Shown here: positions 9,306 to 22,071 of the stretch, piece after piece
Position numbering within the stretch: the first letter of the stretch is position 1
How the letters are laid out: the number at the start of each line of letters is the position of its first letter
Source of the DNA: Legionella sp. PATHC035
GTDB lineage: Bacteria > Pseudomonadota > Gammaproteobacteria > Legionellales > Legionellaceae
Assembly (NCBI RefSeq): GCF_026191115.1
Contig: NZ_JAPHOT010000001.1
Span: 682,001 to 746,000, forward strand
Length of the DNA: 64,000 bases
Direction of reading: 5' to 3'
Position numbers and translations under genes: made by a program
Notes under the pieces: model-generated
The model's input: only the letters and a program-made list of their open reading frames with translations
What the model was told of the DNA's origin: nothing
The model's database searches: none

Positions 9306-9653
9306 ATGCACTCACTTAAAGCTTTTTTCTATGCAAGTATATTATGTATTCTGATCTCACCCGCACAAGCGGCCCAAGGAACTAAATTTTATGTAGATGG
9401 CTGTTGCAGTAATATGGGCGGAATTAGTTATTGTGACTCTTCGGCTGGACGACTTGTTTGTAAAAATGGTTTTTACTCTACCTGTTATTGCACACCACAT
9501 GCAGTAATGGATTTACAACTCTTTCGGGGTTGCTGCTTATGGAAAGGCGGTCCTGTAACTACTTATAGCATCACGGGGCTCGTTGTATGTAATGATGGCT
9601 CTATCTCAGAAGAATGCTCATTGAGGCCAGAAGAGAAAATTGCAGCTTGGTAA
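9306..9653 (+). CDS. Cysteine-rich exported protein with two CC-GG-C modules
   Basis: The 115-residue product begins with a signal peptide (hydrophobic residues 5-20, likely cleavage after AQA at 20-22). The mature part has two tandem cysteine modules. The first is complete: CC33-34, GG38-39, C43, C52, C60 and C62. The second keeps CC76-77, GG81-82, C95 and C104 but lacks the equivalent of C43. The same pattern occurs twice in the protein at 36503-36976. Disulfide-stabilised mini-domains in the periplasm or outside the cell are likely. No function is known to me. Confidence 0.75.
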   Translation: MHSLKAFFYASILCILISPAQAAQGTKFYVDGCCSNMGGISYCDSSAGRLVCKNGFYSTCYCTPHAVMDLQLFRGCCLWKGGPVTTYSITGLVVCNDGSISEECSLRPEEKIAAW

Positions 9654-9661
9654 GCTTAGGA

Positions 9662-9698
9662 TTATACTTCGCGGCTTCTAGTACTCCGTGAAGTATAA
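9662..9698. repeat. Hairpin upstream of thiM
   Basis: TTATACTTCGCGG (9662-9674) pairs with CCGTGAAGTATAA (9686-9698) with one G-T pair and an 11-base loop. It may terminate the cysteine-rich gene. It does not resemble a TPP riboswitch, and the thiM start follows only 16 bases later. Confidence 0.55.
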
Positions 9699-9713
9699 CC
9701 ATCAGGAATTTAC

Positions 9714-10511
9714 ATGCTCGACCAGATACAAGCTACGATCAGTTCATTAAAGAAGCAAAAACCATTAATACTTTGCCTAACCAATTACGTCACCATGGAT
9801 TTTATGGCCAATAGTCTTTTGGCTTTAGGTGCTGCCCCCCTTATGTCTGAGTCTCAAGCAGAAATTGAAGAATTAGCTAATCTTAGCCAAGCTATATACG
9901 TCAACATAGGTACTCTAGATGATGTCTTTATGGAAAGAGCCTTATTCGCAGCTCAAGTTGCACATGCTTTGGGTAAACCATTCATTCTAGATCCTGTGGG
10001 TGCTGGTGCCAGCAAGCTCCGTACTTCTTCGGCAATGAGATTACTTCCTTATGCCCAAGTCGTTAGAGGCAATGCTAGTGAAATCATCTCATTAGCGGGT
10101 TCAAATGGGGCGACAAAAGGAGTTGAAAGCGCAGACCCTGTTACTGACGCAATCAACAGTGCCCAAGTGCTGGCGCAATCACAAAAAACAGTTGTAATTA
10201 GCGGCCCCGAAGATTTTATAACCAATGGCGTGGATCACAAAATACTGCCCTTTGGTTCTAGCCTTATGCCACTTATTACTGGAATGGGTTGCACGATGAC
10301 TGCCGTTCTTAGCGCATTCACTGCCTGTCATTCCGATCATTTTCAAGCCGCACTGCAAGCAACTGCATATTTTGGCTTATGCGGACAATTGGCTCATGAA
10401 CAAGTAAAAGGGCCTGCCGCATTCAAACAGGCATTGATTGATCATTTATTTCAACCTGACTGGTCCTTAATGTCACAAACAATGGAGAGAGTATCGCATG
10501 ATGCACTATAA
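9714..10511 (+). CDS. thiM: Hydroxyethylthiazole kinase
   Basis: The 265-residue ribokinase-like enzyme phosphorylates 4-methyl-5-(2-hydroxyethyl)thiazole, a salvage step of thiamine synthesis. Characteristic stretches are TNYVTMDFMANSLLALGA near the N-terminus, PFILDPVGAGAS around residue 95, RGNASEI and the anion-hole region TGMGCTMTAVL with its Cys. The end overlaps thiD by 14 bases. A weak GGAAT stretch precedes the ATG. Confidence 0.95.
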   Translation: MLDQIQATISSLKKQKPLILCLTNYVTMDFMANSLLALGAAPLMSESQAEIEELANLSQAIYVNIGTLDDVFMERALFAAQVAHALGKPFILDPVGAGASKLRTSSAMRLLPYAQVVRGNASEIISLAGSNGATKGVESADPVTDAINSAQVLAQSQKTVVISGPEDFITNGVDHKILPFGSSLMPLITGMGCTMTAVLSAFTACHSDHFQAALQATAYFGLCGQLAHEQVKGPAAFKQALIDHLFQPDWSLMSQTMERVSHDAL

Positions 10512-11322
10512 AGCCTTATCAATAGCAGGCTTTGATGGTTCTGGAGGTGCAGGGATTCAAGCGGATCTCAAAACCTTTTCGGCATTTGGATGTTATGGGA
10601 TGACCGTTCTTACTGCCTTACCAGTACAAAACACCCTTGGTGTTAGACGCTGCTACAATATCCCATTACAAGCCATAGACGATCAGCTTCATGCTTTATT
10701 TGATGACATTAAACCTGATAGCATAAAAATTGGCATGCTCTTTAACAGCGAAATCATCGAACTGGTTTCTTCATTCCTTAAAAAAAGAGCGATAGATATT
10801 CCTATTGTTATTGATCCTGTAACTGTTGCCAAAAGTGGTGATCCTTTATTATTACCTGAAGCGGTAAGTTCATTAATGACTGAGCTGATGCCACTTGCCA
10901 CATTAATTACACCGAATCTTCCGGAGGCAGCTACATTTACGAAGCTGCACGCAATCAATGAAGATGAAATGATGGATGTTGGAAACAAATTACTCGATTT
11001 GGGTCCTAAATATGTTTTACTCAAAGGGGGACATCTGTCATCTCAGGAGTCGAATGATTTATTAATAGGAACAAATGGAGAAGTTCATTGGTTTAAAAGC
11101 CCGAGGATTGATTCCAAAAACACACATGGTACTGGCTGTACCCTTTCCGCAGCAATAACCGCCTGTCTTGCTCAGAACATAGATTTACTTACATCATGCC
11201 GCATCGCCAAGAATTATTTATTCCATGCCATAAACGCGGCAAAAGAAGAAAGTGTTGGCCTGGGACATGGTCCTGTACATCATTTTTATCATCTTTGGCC
11301 GGTACAGTTAGAAGATATGTAG
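10498..11322 (+). CDS. thiD: Hydroxymethylpyrimidine/phosphomethylpyrimidine kinase
   Basis: The 274-residue kinase phosphorylates HMP and HMP-phosphate to the pyrophosphate used for thiamine phosphate synthesis. It has the N-terminal GFDGSGGAGIQADLKTFSA signature and the ATP-site motif GTGCTLSAAI near residue 211. The start ATGATG overlaps the end of thiM, so this is a two-gene salvage operon. thiE, which joins the two products, is not adjacent. The extreme C-terminus is slightly longer than the core fold. Confidence 0.95.
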   Translation: MMHYKALSIAGFDGSGGAGIQADLKTFSAFGCYGMTVLTALPVQNTLGVRRCYNIPLQAIDDQLHALFDDIKPDSIKIGMLFNSEIIELVSSFLKKRAIDIPIVIDPVTVAKSGDPLLLPEAVSSLMTELMPLATLITPNLPEAATFTKLHAINEDEMMDVGNKLLDLGPKYVLLKGGHLSSQESNDLLIGTNGEVHWFKSPRIDSKNTHGTGCTLSAAITACLAQNIDLLTSCRIAKNYLFHAINAAKEESVGLGHGPVHHFYHLWPVQLEDM

Positions 11323-11350
11323 GAACATAGCTTGTGATTGATAGCGAGGA

Positions 11351-12616
11351 TTAGGTCAATGAACCCACATCATCGCGAGTACAAGGAGGGATCTCAAATG
11401 GTGACATAGTATGAACTGCACCCTCTTCATTTTTTTCAATTAATTCACCAAAGCTCAAAGCGCTGAAAAGGATTAATAGATAACCTATTGTTGAATAACA
11501 AAATACAGTGTCTGAGAAAGATAAGATACAAAAAGAAACCAGCAAGCCTAAAAGAAAAGGTTTCATTTCATTTAACTGCAACGCAGTTGTCAACAATGTG
11601 CCAATAAAAAACAGGAACAGAACAATCCCTACCAAACCAAGTTCTGAAAGGGTCAGCCAATATTGACTATGGGGCTCATTCAGCTTATGCCCCCAAGAAG
11701 GAATGGGTTGATCTTTAACAAAATTATATTGAAATCCTCCAGTACCCACTCCTAAAATTGGATGCTTTTCAAATAAGGATTGGGCATATTGATGAAACTG
11801 GATTCTAAAACCTAAAGAGGTGTTCGCTTGATTGTTTTGCAAGAGCTTGATTTCATTAATCATTGATAAAGTTCTATCTTGCATCACGGGACTTAGCACA
11901 TAAACCAAACCAAGTGCTCCAAGAAATGCCACCATCCCTAATAGGGCTTTTTTGGGTGTACATTTTTGTACAATGACCAAGGACATTAAAATGCCGTAAG
12001 TCACATAGCCTGTTCTTCCAGTATTAATAAATAATATTTGATAACTTCCCACTAAGGTCATAAGTAAGTAAAGAAACCGCATCCAACCGCTTTTATTATT
12101 CTGCAATGCTAAAATTAGGGCAAAATAAACTCCTAAAGCAATCATAAAACCCGTAACGATATGATTATAAAAAATATATCCGGGATCTTCAGTGTTTATC
12201 GCAAAAAGTTGTTTCGCCTTGAGGCATGAAAGAATGCTAGTGAGCAACATCGCCAATATATAAGAATTCAAAACCCATAGCCTTGTCTTTGGTTTAACAA
12301 ACCCCACAGCAAGAATGGGTAGGAAAAGGAGTTTAGAATATTTATCAATAACATTATATTTTAAGGAAAATGGAGCTTGAGACCAGAAACAAGCTATAAG
12401 AACAAACAAAAACAAAACAAGTGCGGAACGAGCCCATAAGGTGTTAAAAGCGTAAGGCAAAAATTGTCTGTAATAAGGAGTTAGCAGCAAAGCAATCAAA
12501 CTTAATATCAATAAAATTGATTTAATACTGGTGCTTATAGGAATAAAAAAGACCAATAAAACAAGAAAGGTGGGTGCAATTAAATTAATTTTTCCCTCTA
12601 AGAAGCTTCGTATCAA
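11351..12616 (-). CDS. O-antigen ligase family membrane protein (WaaL-like)
   Basis: The 421-residue protein has about ten to twelve hydrophobic segments and the Wzy_C/O-antigen-ligase block near residues 285-320 (HPILGVGTGGF, then a loop ending in EPHSQYWLTLSELGLVG with the conserved His). This family joins O-antigen to lipid A-core or polymerises glycans at the periplasmic face. The start overlaps the upstream glycosyltransferase stop by four bases, which supports a shared role in LPS core or surface-glycan assembly. Ligase versus polymerase cannot be settled by sequence alone. Confidence 0.82.
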   Translation of the reverse strand: MIRSFLEGKINLIAPTFLVLLVFFIPISTSIKSILLILSLIALLLTPYYRQFLPYAFNTLWARSALVLFLFVLIACFWSQAPFSLKYNVIDKYSKLLFLPILAVGFVKPKTRLWVLNSYILAMLLTSILSCLKAKQLFAINTEDPGYIFYNHIVTGFMIALGVYFALILALQNNKSGWMRFLYLLMTLVGSYQILFINTGRTGYVTYGILMSLVIVQKCTPKKALLGMVAFLGALGLVYVLSPVMQDRTLSMINEIKLLQNNQANTSLGFRIQFHQYAQSLFEKHPILGVGTGGFQYNFVKDQPIPSWGHKLNEPHSQYWLTLSELGLVGIVLFLFFIGTLLTTALQLNEMKPFLLGLLVSFCILSFSDTVFCYSTIGYLLILFSALSFGELIEKNEEGAVHTMSPFEIPPCTRDDVGSLT

Positions 12617-13401
12617 ACTAATTCCTCTGTACTTTTTGCCAAAGATGGCAATTGTTCCATATCAATATCTTGATACAATTGCTTAATGCCACGATAAAAA
12701 GTTCCCTGTGCATTAAATACTGCAAATAAAAAACCTATTCTGCCATCCAAAAATCCACATTGCAAGATATAACACCGGAGGAACATCCATGAAGTGCTGG
12801 CCATCGTTTTTATAAAACTGGGGGTTCTTTTCTTTTGGATATAGGTTTTTGCACTATACGATGAATACTTATTCATTTTATATAAGACATGACTGACGTC
12901 TTTAAATGAGTGGTGCTTAATGGCGCTTTTAATTTTACCAATTCGTGCACCCTCAGGAAGTACTATTTTTTCATGGACAATATCATCACTAAAATAGGCA
13001 TTTGCTCGTTTAAAAAGACGAATATGACGCTTGGGGCTAGAAGAATACTTTAGAGGTTTATTATAAAAATGCATTTGAATTGCTATTCTAAAGGCATCTG
13101 CTGAATCAGACGCCATGGACTCCATGATTTCTCGTTGCAATTCCTCGCTGACTGATTCATCAGCATCAAGATTCAATACCCAGTCGCCTCGAGCTTTTGA
13201 TAAGGCTCGCTGTTTTTGAGCGCCATAACCAGGCCAGTCAGTAGAGAAAACATGCTCAGTATATTCTCTGGCAATGGCTACTGTATTATCGGTGCTTCCC
13301 GAATCCAGGACAATTATTTCATCAGCAAAACGAACGGATTCGAGACACCTTCTTATATTCCTCTCTTCATTTTTGGTTATTATTGTTACAGTCAACGTCA
13401 T
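12613..13401 (-). CDS. Family 2 glycosyltransferase, LPS core type (WaaE/KdtX-like)
   Basis: The 262-residue GT-A protein has the N-terminal TIITKNEERNIRRCLES motif, IIVLDSGSTDNT, and the metal-binding DADE near residue 79. This set is typical of WaaE/KdtX-like transferases that add a hexose or heptose-linked sugar to the LPS inner core. It is the first gene of a pair with the O-antigen-ligase-like protein. Its start is adjacent to the stop of clpA, so read-through from clpA is possible. The sugar donor is unknown. Confidence 0.85.
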   Translation of the reverse strand: MTLTVTIITKNEERNIRRCLESVRFADEIIVLDSGSTDNTVAIAREYTEHVFSTDWPGYGAQKQRALSKARGDWVLNLDADESVSEELQREIMESMASDSADAFRIAIQMHFYNKPLKYSSSPKRHIRLFKRANAYFSDDIVHEKIVLPEGARIGKIKSAIKHHSFKDVSHVLYKMNKYSSYSAKTYIQKKRTPSFIKTMASTSWMFLRCYILQCGFLDGRIGFLFAVFNAQGTFYRGIKQLYQDIDMEQLPSLAKSTEELV

Positions 13402-15666
13402 TTAAAAAACGCCCTCTCTATGATCATGACTATCAAAATGTAATTTCCCATCTTTAACTTTTAAGGTGACATGACCGCCATGCATCAACTTACCGAATAA
13501 AAGCTCATCAGCCAGAGGTTTTTTAACATTTTCTTGAATCAATCTGGCCATTGGGCGCGCGCCCATGACTTTGTCATAGCCATGTTCAATAAGCCATTCA
13601 CGAGCCATTTTATCCACGTTAAAGGTAACCCCTTTATGACTTAACTGTTCATCCAACTCCATAATAAACTTATCAACTACAAGACCAATCGTAATTGCAT
13701 CCAATGGAGCAAAGTTAATGATGGCATCGAGTCTGTTTCTAAATTCAGGACTAAATTGTTTTTTAATCACCTCTAGACCATCATTGCTGTTGTCTTGTTG
13801 TGAAAAACCGATAGAATTTCGTACTAATTCTCCTGCACCTGCATTTGATGTCATTACCAAGATGATATGCCTAAAATCGGCTTGACGTCCATTCGTATCA
13901 GTTAAAGTCCCATGGTCCATGATCTGTAACAGCAAGTTAAATACATCTGGATGGGCCTTTTCGATTTCATCAAGCAACAGTACAGCATGAGGATTTTTAG
14001 TCACGGCTTCTGTCAACAACCCTCCTTGATCATAACCAACATATCCTGGGGGAGCTCCGATTAAACGTGAGACGGTGTGTTTTTCCATGTATTCCGACAT
14101 GTCGAAACGAAGTAATTCGATGCCTAAAACATTGGCCAATTGTCGCGTTACCTCTGTTTTTCCAACACCTGTTGGCCCAGCGAATAAGAAACACCCTACT
14201 GGTTTTTGTGGGTCTCGCAGACCTGAGCGGCCTAATTTAATCGCAGATGCTAATGCAGTAATTGCTTGATCTTGTCCATATACCAGAAGCTTCAAATCAC
14301 GTTCCAAATTACGTAAGGTATCTTTATCACGAGCAGATACCTTCTTAATAGGTATACGTGCAATTTTTGCAACAACACTTTCAATTTCAGTAACACTAAT
14401 TATTTTTTTGCGTTTGCTTGCGGTGAGTAAATTTTGGTAAGCACCAGCCTCATCAACAACATCAATCGCTTTATCGGGCAAAAATCGATCGTTAATGTAT
14501 TTTGCAGACAGTTCAGCAGCAGCTTTTAAGGCAGGAATGGTGAATTTCACACCATGGTGCTCTTCCAATCGGCCTTTTAATCCTTTCAATATTTCAAAAG
14601 TTTCGTCCACTGTGGGCTCAGGAATATCTATTTTTTGGAAACGTCTCGCCAAGGCTCTATCTTTCTCAAAGATACCTCGGTATTCCTGATAAGTTGTTGA
14701 ACCAATGCATTTTAGCTCGCCGTTTGCCAGCAAGGGTTTAATAAGGTTTGATGCATCCATGACACCACCTGATGCGGCACCAGCACCAATAATAGTGTGA
14801 ATTTCATCAATAAACAGAACAGCCCCTTCCTGTTGTCCTAATTGCTTTAACACTGCCTTTAATCGCTTTTCAAAATCGCCACGATACTTAGTACCGGCAA
14901 GTAAGGCCCCCAGATCCAGTGAATAGACAATACAATCACGGATGGCATCAGGTATTTCACCATCCACGATGCGTCGTGCTAATCCCTCCGCAATGGCGGT
15001 TTTACCCACGCCAGCCTCACCAACGAGCAAAGGATTATTCTTTCTTCGCCGACACAAGACCTGAATGGTACGTTGTATTTCTTCATGACGTCCGATTAAA
15101 GGATCAATTTTTCCTTGTTTCGCACGTCGATTGAGGTTTGTACAATAACTTTCTAAAGGTGATTCATTCCCTTCTGATGAACTCATATCATCTTCCATAG
15201 AGTTCATGTTCTCATGCATATCATTGTTTTGATACTTGGAAACACCATGAGAAATATAGTTAATCACATCGAGTCGTGTGATATTTTCACGGCGTAAGAA
15301 ATAAACTGCCTGACTTTCTTGTTCACTAAAAATCGCAGCTAAAACGTTCGCCCCTGTGACCTCTGTTTTTCCTGCAGATTGAACATGAAAGACTGCGCGT
15401 TGCAATACACGTTGAAAACCTAAAGTAGGTTGAGTTTCCCGGTCTAATTCATCCTCAGGAATTCTAGGAGTGGTCTCATCGATGAATTCAATTAAATCAC
15501 GGCGTAGGGCTTCAATATTTGCATCACATGCTTGCAATACACTTCCTGCCGCTGGGTTATCAAGCAATGACAACAACAAATGCTCAACGGTCATAAATTC
15601 ATGACGTTTCTCTTTGGCTTCCTTGAAAGCTAAATTCAAGGTGAATTCAAGTTCTTTATTTAACAT
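13402..15666 (-). CDS. clpA: ATP-dependent Clp protease ATP-binding subunit ClpA
   Basis: The 754-residue protein is of normal ClpA length. It has the N-terminal Clp_N repeat domain (about 1-145), a first AAA+ module with Walker [10 protein letters not shown] near 218, and a second with GPTGVGKTE near 497. The IGF tripeptide (NSIGFSQQ, about 625) is the loop that docks onto ClpP. There is no ClpB-type middle coiled coil. A GAGGAG ribosome binding site precedes the ATG. ClpA unfolds substrates for ClpP; ClpS, encoded just upstream, directs N-degron substrates to it. Confidence 0.98.
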   Translation of the reverse strand: MLNKELEFTLNLAFKEAKEKRHEFMTVEHLLLSLLDNPAAGSVLQACDANIEALRRDLIEFIDETTPRIPEDELDRETQPTLGFQRVLQRAVFHVQSAGKTEVTGANVLAAIFSEQESQAVYFLRRENITRLDVINYISHGVSKYQNNDMHENMNSMEDDMSSSEGNESPLESYCTNLNRRAKQGKIDPLIGRHEEIQRTIQVLCRRRKNNPLLVGEAGVGKTAIAEGLARRIVDGEIPDAIRDCIVYSLDLGALLAGTKYRGDFEKRLKAVLKQLGQQEGAVLFIDEIHTIIGAGAASGGVMDASNLIKPLLANGELKCIGSTTYQEYRGIFEKDRALARRFQKIDIPEPTVDETFEILKGLKGRLEEHHGVKFTIPALKAAAELSAKYINDRFLPDKAIDVVDEAGAYQNLLTASKRKKIISVTEIESVVAKIARIPIKKVSARDKDTLRNLERDLKLLVYGQDQAITALASAIKLGRSGLRDPQKPVGCFLFAGPTGVGKTEVTRQLANVLGIELLRFDMSEYMEKHTVSRLIGAPPGYVGYDQGGLLTEAVTKNPHAVLLLDEIEKAHPDVFNLLLQIMDHGTLTDTNGRQADFRHIILVMTSNAGAGELVRNSIGFSQQDNSNDGLEVIKKQFSPEFRNRLDAIINFAPLDAITIGLVVDKFIMELDEQLSHKGVTFNVDKMAREWLIEHGYDKVMGARPMARLIQENVKKPLADELLFGKLMHGGHVTLKVKDGKLHFDSHDHREGVF

Positions 15667-15696
15667 TGTCGTTGCTCCTCTTCAGCCCATAGCAAT

Positions 15697-16020
15697 TTAC
15701 TCGGGTTCCATGCTCGATAGCAATGGGTGCTGATTCATTCTGGCGTACTCATTTACCAGAGCTACTTTTGTTTCTGCTATATCTCGTGTAAATACCCCAC
15801 ACACGCCTTTTCCTTGGATATGAACCTGTAACATCACCTGAATTGCAATTTCTTCATTAAGGTGAAAAAAATGCTTCAGTACATCAACTACAAAATCCAT
15901 AGGTGTATAATCATCATTGAGCAACACCACTTTGTACTTTCTAGGCACTCTAATCTCTGTGCTCTGTTCCGGCTCAGCGACTTTATGCCTTACAATTTCC
16001 TCTAGATTTTGCCCAGTCAT
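15697..16020 (-). CDS. clpS: ATP-dependent Clp protease adaptor ClpS
   Basis: I place the start at the ATG at 16020 (107 residues, [10 protein letters not shown]...), which has GAGG nine bases upstream; an in-frame TTG at 16029 is less likely. The core [18 protein letters not shown], the HLN loop and the [17 protein letters not shown] segment make up the N-degron binding pocket and ClpA contact. It binds proteins with bulky N-terminal residues and hands them to ClpA. The clpS-clpA order and the 30-base gap are the standard arrangement. Confidence 0.97.
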   Translation of the reverse strand: MTGQNLEEIVRHKVAEPEQSTEIRVPRKYKVVLLNDDYTPMDFVVDVLKHFFHLNEEIAIQVMLQVHIQGKGVCGVFTRDIAETKVALVNEYARMNQHPLLSSMEPE

Positions 16021-16270
16021 AATATACAACCTCTATATTATTTTTATAGACTCACTATGCACTTTTGGCCAGTAAAATCAGTTATTTTTAATGAAAAAAT
16101 TAGTCTTTGAAATAATCAAAAACATATTGGTTAGATAGCATTCATTAAGCGATAAACTAAAAAAGATACACATTGTGGCCTAGGTAAAGCACAGTGCATC
16201 TTAGGAGACCATCTTCGTCTTTCCTTAAATTACTCTGCACTTCACCTCGGCTAATGGATATCCACTCAAT

Positions 16271-17527
16271 TTACATATGCTTAATTATCTCATCTCCAAA
16301 ACCAGAGCTGCTAACCAAAGTAGCTCCGATCATACCACGCTCGAAGTCATAAGTTACAGTTTTGGCTGCTATAGCACCTTGCATGCCTTTGATAATTAAA
16401 TCCGCAGCTTCATTCCATCCCATATGACGGAGCATCATTTCAGCAGAAAGAATAATTGAACCTGGATTTACTTTATTCTTGCCTGCATATTTCGGTGCTG
16501 TTCCATGCGTTGCTTCAAATACAGCAACGTCATCACTAATATTTGCTCCTGGAGCAATACCAATACCGCCTACTTGAGCAGCCAAAGCATCAGAAATATA
16601 ATCACCGTTTAAATTAAGTGTCGCGATTACACTGTAATCTTCTGGTCTTAAAAGAATTTGTTGCAGGAACGCATCAGCAATTACATCATTAATGATGATT
16701 TGCTTACCTGTTTTAGGATTCTTGATTTCCAACCAGGGGCCGCCTTCATATTCTTTAGCACCAAAAACATCACGTGCCACTTGATAACCCCAGTCTTTAA
16801 ACGCACCTTCGGTAAATTTCATAATGTTGCCTTTATGAACCAAAGTTACCGTATGGCGGTCATTATCAATCGCATATTGGATTGCAGCTCTTACTAAACG
16901 TGTAGTCCCAGCTTTAGAAACGGGTTTAATCCCTATTCCGCAGTGCTCAGGAAAACGGATTTTTTTAACGCCCATATCCTTCATTAAGAATTCAATCACT
17001 TTTTTCGCTTCAGGAGTATCCGCTTGCCATTCAATACCGGCATAAATGTCTTCTGAATTTTCCCTAAAAATAACCATGTCTGTTTTTTCTGGTTCTTTGA
17101 GTGGACTTGGAACACCCTCGAAATAACGAATTGGTCGTAAACAGGTATAGAGATCCATTTCTTGGCGAATTGCCACATTGAGTGAACGAATCCCACCACC
17201 AACTGGGGTCGTTAATGGACCTTTAATTGAAACAACGTATTTTTTCATCGCATCTAGGGTTTCTTTAGGCAACCACTGATCGGGACCATACACTTTAGTT
17301 GCTTTTTCACCGGCATAAACTTCCATCCAAGCAATTTTTCTCTTATCGCCGTATGCTTTAGCGACTGCAGCATCAACGACTCGAATCATGGGAGGTGTTA
17401 CATCAACACCAATACCATCCCCCTCAATAAAAGGAATAATGGGATTATTAGGGACACGAAGTGACAGATCCTGAGCAACAGTAATAGCTTCACCTTGTGA
17501 AGGCACTTTGATTTTATCGTATGTCAT
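16271..17527 (-). CDS. icd: NADP-dependent isocitrate dehydrogenase
   Basis: The 418-residue enzyme oxidatively decarboxylates isocitrate to 2-oxoglutarate in the TCA cycle. I start it at the ATG at 17527 ([13 protein letters not shown]), which has a GGAG site eight bases upstream; the frame is open a further 20 codons upstream but that part is unlike the family. Diagnostic parts are [26 protein letters not shown] with the phosphorylatable Ser equivalent, and [19 protein letters not shown] near the C-terminus. No operon partner is seen. Confidence 0.97.
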   Translation of the reverse strand: MTYDKIKVPSQGEAITVAQDLSLRVPNNPIIPFIEGDGIGVDVTPPMIRVVDAAVAKAYGDKRKIAWMEVYAGEKATKVYGPDQWLPKETLDAMKKYVVSIKGPLTTPVGGGIRSLNVAIRQEMDLYTCLRPIRYFEGVPSPLKEPEKTDMVIFRENSEDIYAGIEWQADTPEAKKVIEFLMKDMGVKKIRFPEHCGIGIKPVSKAGTTRLVRAAIQYAIDNDRHTVTLVHKGNIMKFTEGAFKDWGYQVARDVFGAKEYEGGPWLEIKNPKTGKQIIINDVIADAFLQQILLRPEDYSVIATLNLNGDYISDALAAQVGGIGIAPGANISDDVAVFEATHGTAPKYAGKNKVNPGSIILSAEMMLRHMGWNEAADLIIKGMQGAIAAKTVTYDFERGMIGATLVSSSGFGDEIIKHM

Positions 17528-17787
17528 TGACAACTCCGTAAAATTAGAGAAAAGGCAATGATAGCATGTGATAAGTTGGAATCCCAAGTATCATTTTTAT
17601 TTAATTACTTGACTTGGATGCTTACTAAGCAGACTGAATTAAATACCTAGCATTTTATGCGTCAATCGGATATCAGATTAAAAATTTAAGATGAAAAATG
17701 CATGCTCAGCTTAGCTACATATGCCATGTTCTGACTGAGCGACATTGAAAGATGAAGAAGAAATGCCAACTATTTAATCCTGCCAGC

Positions 17788-18486
17788 TTAGGCATGTTGC
17801 AACATTTTAATTTGCTCGATCAGCTGATCATATCCTGCTTCTACGTTGATATAATCATTTTTTGATAAATATATAGACAAAGATCCATCATCTGTTGCAG
17901 AAGGTTTTTGTAAAACGCCATTATACCCTTTGCTTTTTAAACGAAGAAAATCATTGATTTTGGTAACTAAATAAAAATTACGAAAATAATTTTCAGGAGT
18001 CATATGAATTGCCTGGGCATCATTTTCTAATGTCTTCCCTGGTAGATAATCCTTAAGTGAATAAGTTGAATTGTTATGAACGGCGACGACTTTGCCTTTT
18101 GGCAGCAATTGTTTGATTTTAGTTGCCAGTTTATTTACTTCTCGATGCGCCTGGGGATTATATTGGCCAAACTGCGATAAGGTTTTTTTAATCCCGTTAT
18201 CTGTAAAAATACGATTGGGATCAAACTCATAACGCTGGTTGTTTAAATGAAATACGATGTTACGACCTCCAGAATGGACCAAAGCAATAAGACTCCCCCC
18301 CTCCTTTTGAATCACTGTTTGAGCTGCTTTTAAAGCCGTTTGTTCATTATGATGCAAATGGATATACGTTTTGCCTCTGCCTACTAAATGCTTAATTTCT
18401 ACTTTTTCATCCCCAACCATTACAATGTGATTCATCGCATAGGCAAACTGGCAAAAGAAAAGCGAAACAAGTATCGAGTATTTCAT
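17788..18486 (-). CDS. Exported protein of unknown function, M14-like motifs
   Basis: The 232-residue product starts with a clear signal peptide (residues 1-17, cleavage after AYA). I do not recognise a named family. The mature part has HLHHNEQTALKAAQ (about 43-56), VHSGGRNIVFHL, a DPNRIFTDNGI block and VVAVHNNSTYSLKDY (about 132-146). HxxE followed by a conserved Arg and a later His resembles the zinc and substrate sites of M14-type carboxypeptidases and AstE-like hydrolases, so a periplasmic peptidase or amidase is a reasonable guess. The gene is isolated from icd by about 260 bases and divergent from rluE. Confidence 0.6.
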   Translation of the reverse strand: MKYSILVSLFFCQFAYAMNHIVMVGDEKVEIKHLVGRGKTYIHLHHNEQTALKAAQTVIQKEGGSLIALVHSGGRNIVFHLNNQRYEFDPNRIFTDNGIKKTLSQFGQYNPQAHREVNKLATKIKQLLPKGKVVAVHNNSTYSLKDYLPGKTLENDAQAIHMTPENYFRNFYLVTKINDFLRLKSKGYNGVLQKPSATDDGSLSIYLSKNDYINVEAGYDQLIEQIKMLQHA

Positions 18487-18631
18487 CTACTTTATAAACC
18501 CTGGCATAAATTGTACAATGCCGGCCATTGTACAATAATTAACCTATAAAAACAATGAATTGGGTAAAGGAATTGCTCGCAATATAGAAAACACCTACTA
18601 TAAGCCCACCCGAACTTTTTGATAATATCAA

Positions 18632-19180
18632 ATGCCTGAAATCATATTGTTCAATAAACCCTATGGTATCGTCAGCCAGTTTTCTGGAGATAATCCAGAA
18701 CATACCTTAGCCTCTTTTATTAATAAGCCCCATTTTTACGCCGCAGGCCGATTAGATAAAAATAGTGAAGGATTGTTATTATTAACAAACGATGGCTCAT
18801 TGCAGCACCGATTAACTCATCCCAAATTTGAAAAAAGAAAATATTATTGGGTTCAAGTAGAAGGCATACCCTCACAAGCAGATTTGGAACCACTTAAAAA
18901 AGGCTTGGTCCTTAAAGACATTACCTTTTTACCTGCCGAAGTTAAATTTATAGATGAACCCCAGTTATGGCCTCGTAATCCACCAATTCGCTTCAGACAA
19001 AATATCCCTACCTGCTGGCTAGAAATCATTTTAAAAGAGGGTAAAAATCATCAGGTTCGCAAAATGACCGCAGCAATTGGCTTTCCCACTCTAAGATTAG
19101 TACGACACCAAATTGGTAGTTGGAAATTAGAGGATTTACAACCTGGTGAATACCGAACAATACAGCACCATTTCAAATAA
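18632..19180 (+). CDS. rluE: rRNA pseudouridine synthase, RluE-like
   Basis: The 182-residue protein belongs to the RsuA/RluB/E/F family but lacks an N-terminal S4 domain, which together with the size points to RluE (23S rRNA U2457 in E. coli numbering). The catalytic Asp lies in the GRLDKNSEGLLLLTNDG motif near residue 40. The C-terminal motif GKNHQVRKMTAAIGFPTLRL is typical of the family. The gene is convergent with mreD over 88 bases of repeat-like sequence. Confidence 0.9.
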   Translation: MPEIILFNKPYGIVSQFSGDNPEHTLASFINKPHFYAAGRLDKNSEGLLLLTNDGSLQHRLTHPKFEKRKYYWVQVEGIPSQADLEPLKKGLVLKDITFLPAEVKFIDEPQLWPRNPPIRFRQNIPTCWLEIILKEGKNHQVRKMTAAIGFPTLRLVRHQIGSWKLEDLQPGEYRTIQHHFK

Positions 19181-19268
19181 CCCAACCCCACCACGAGTGC
19201 AACGGGGATTTCCAGCGTAATCTGGTACTAAAGGATCGAGATTCCTGACTCAGTCCGGGAATGAGGTC

Positions 19269-19747
19269 TCAGCGATAAACCAATCGCTTCAACAAAGTAT
19301 CTTCTCCAAGTAAGCGAATCCATGGCCAGAGAAACATACCCACCAAAGCACTCGCTACGGGTGTAAATAAGCTGTAATTGTAACCAAGTAGCGCGGTGAT
19401 TAAAGAAATAATGGATTGATATAAAAGACAAAAGAAACCAATTAAAAAAATTTGTTGCATCATTGAAAAAAACTGAAACCGCCGCGATTTGCTGGACGCA
19501 AGCCAGGTGACCAAAAGTAAAGCAAATGAATGTTCACCAATCACTGTGGCGAGTAACACATCTAATAACAGTCCCACGAACAATAATGTAGTCAGTCTAA
19601 AATTACCTGGCAAAAAATATTCGATATAAAGTACAAGCAACAAAACCCAAGGAGGTCGAAAAGCAGAAATCAATTCCGGCATAGGTAATATGGATAAAAG
19701 AAGAGCTATAATAAATCCCAAGCACAACCGTATGCGAAGATTTCTCA

Positions 19748-19748
<1 letters not shown>
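19269..19748 (-). CDS. mreD: Rod shape-determining protein MreD
   Basis: The 159-residue protein is almost entirely hydrophobic with five predicted membrane segments, and its position directly after mreC identifies it. The start is the ATG at 19748, which follows an AAGGAG site by eight bases and overlaps the mreC stop; a GTG one codon upstream (19751) is possible. MreD is a membrane part of the elongasome that spaces lateral peptidoglycan synthesis along MreB filaments. Confidence 0.92.

Positions 19749-22071
<2,323 letters not shown>

Noticed and set aside
9654-9713. TPP riboswitch upstream of thiM
   Set aside because: The 60-base spacer holds only a simple hairpin; the CTGAGA and later conserved parts of a THI element are absent and there is not enough room.
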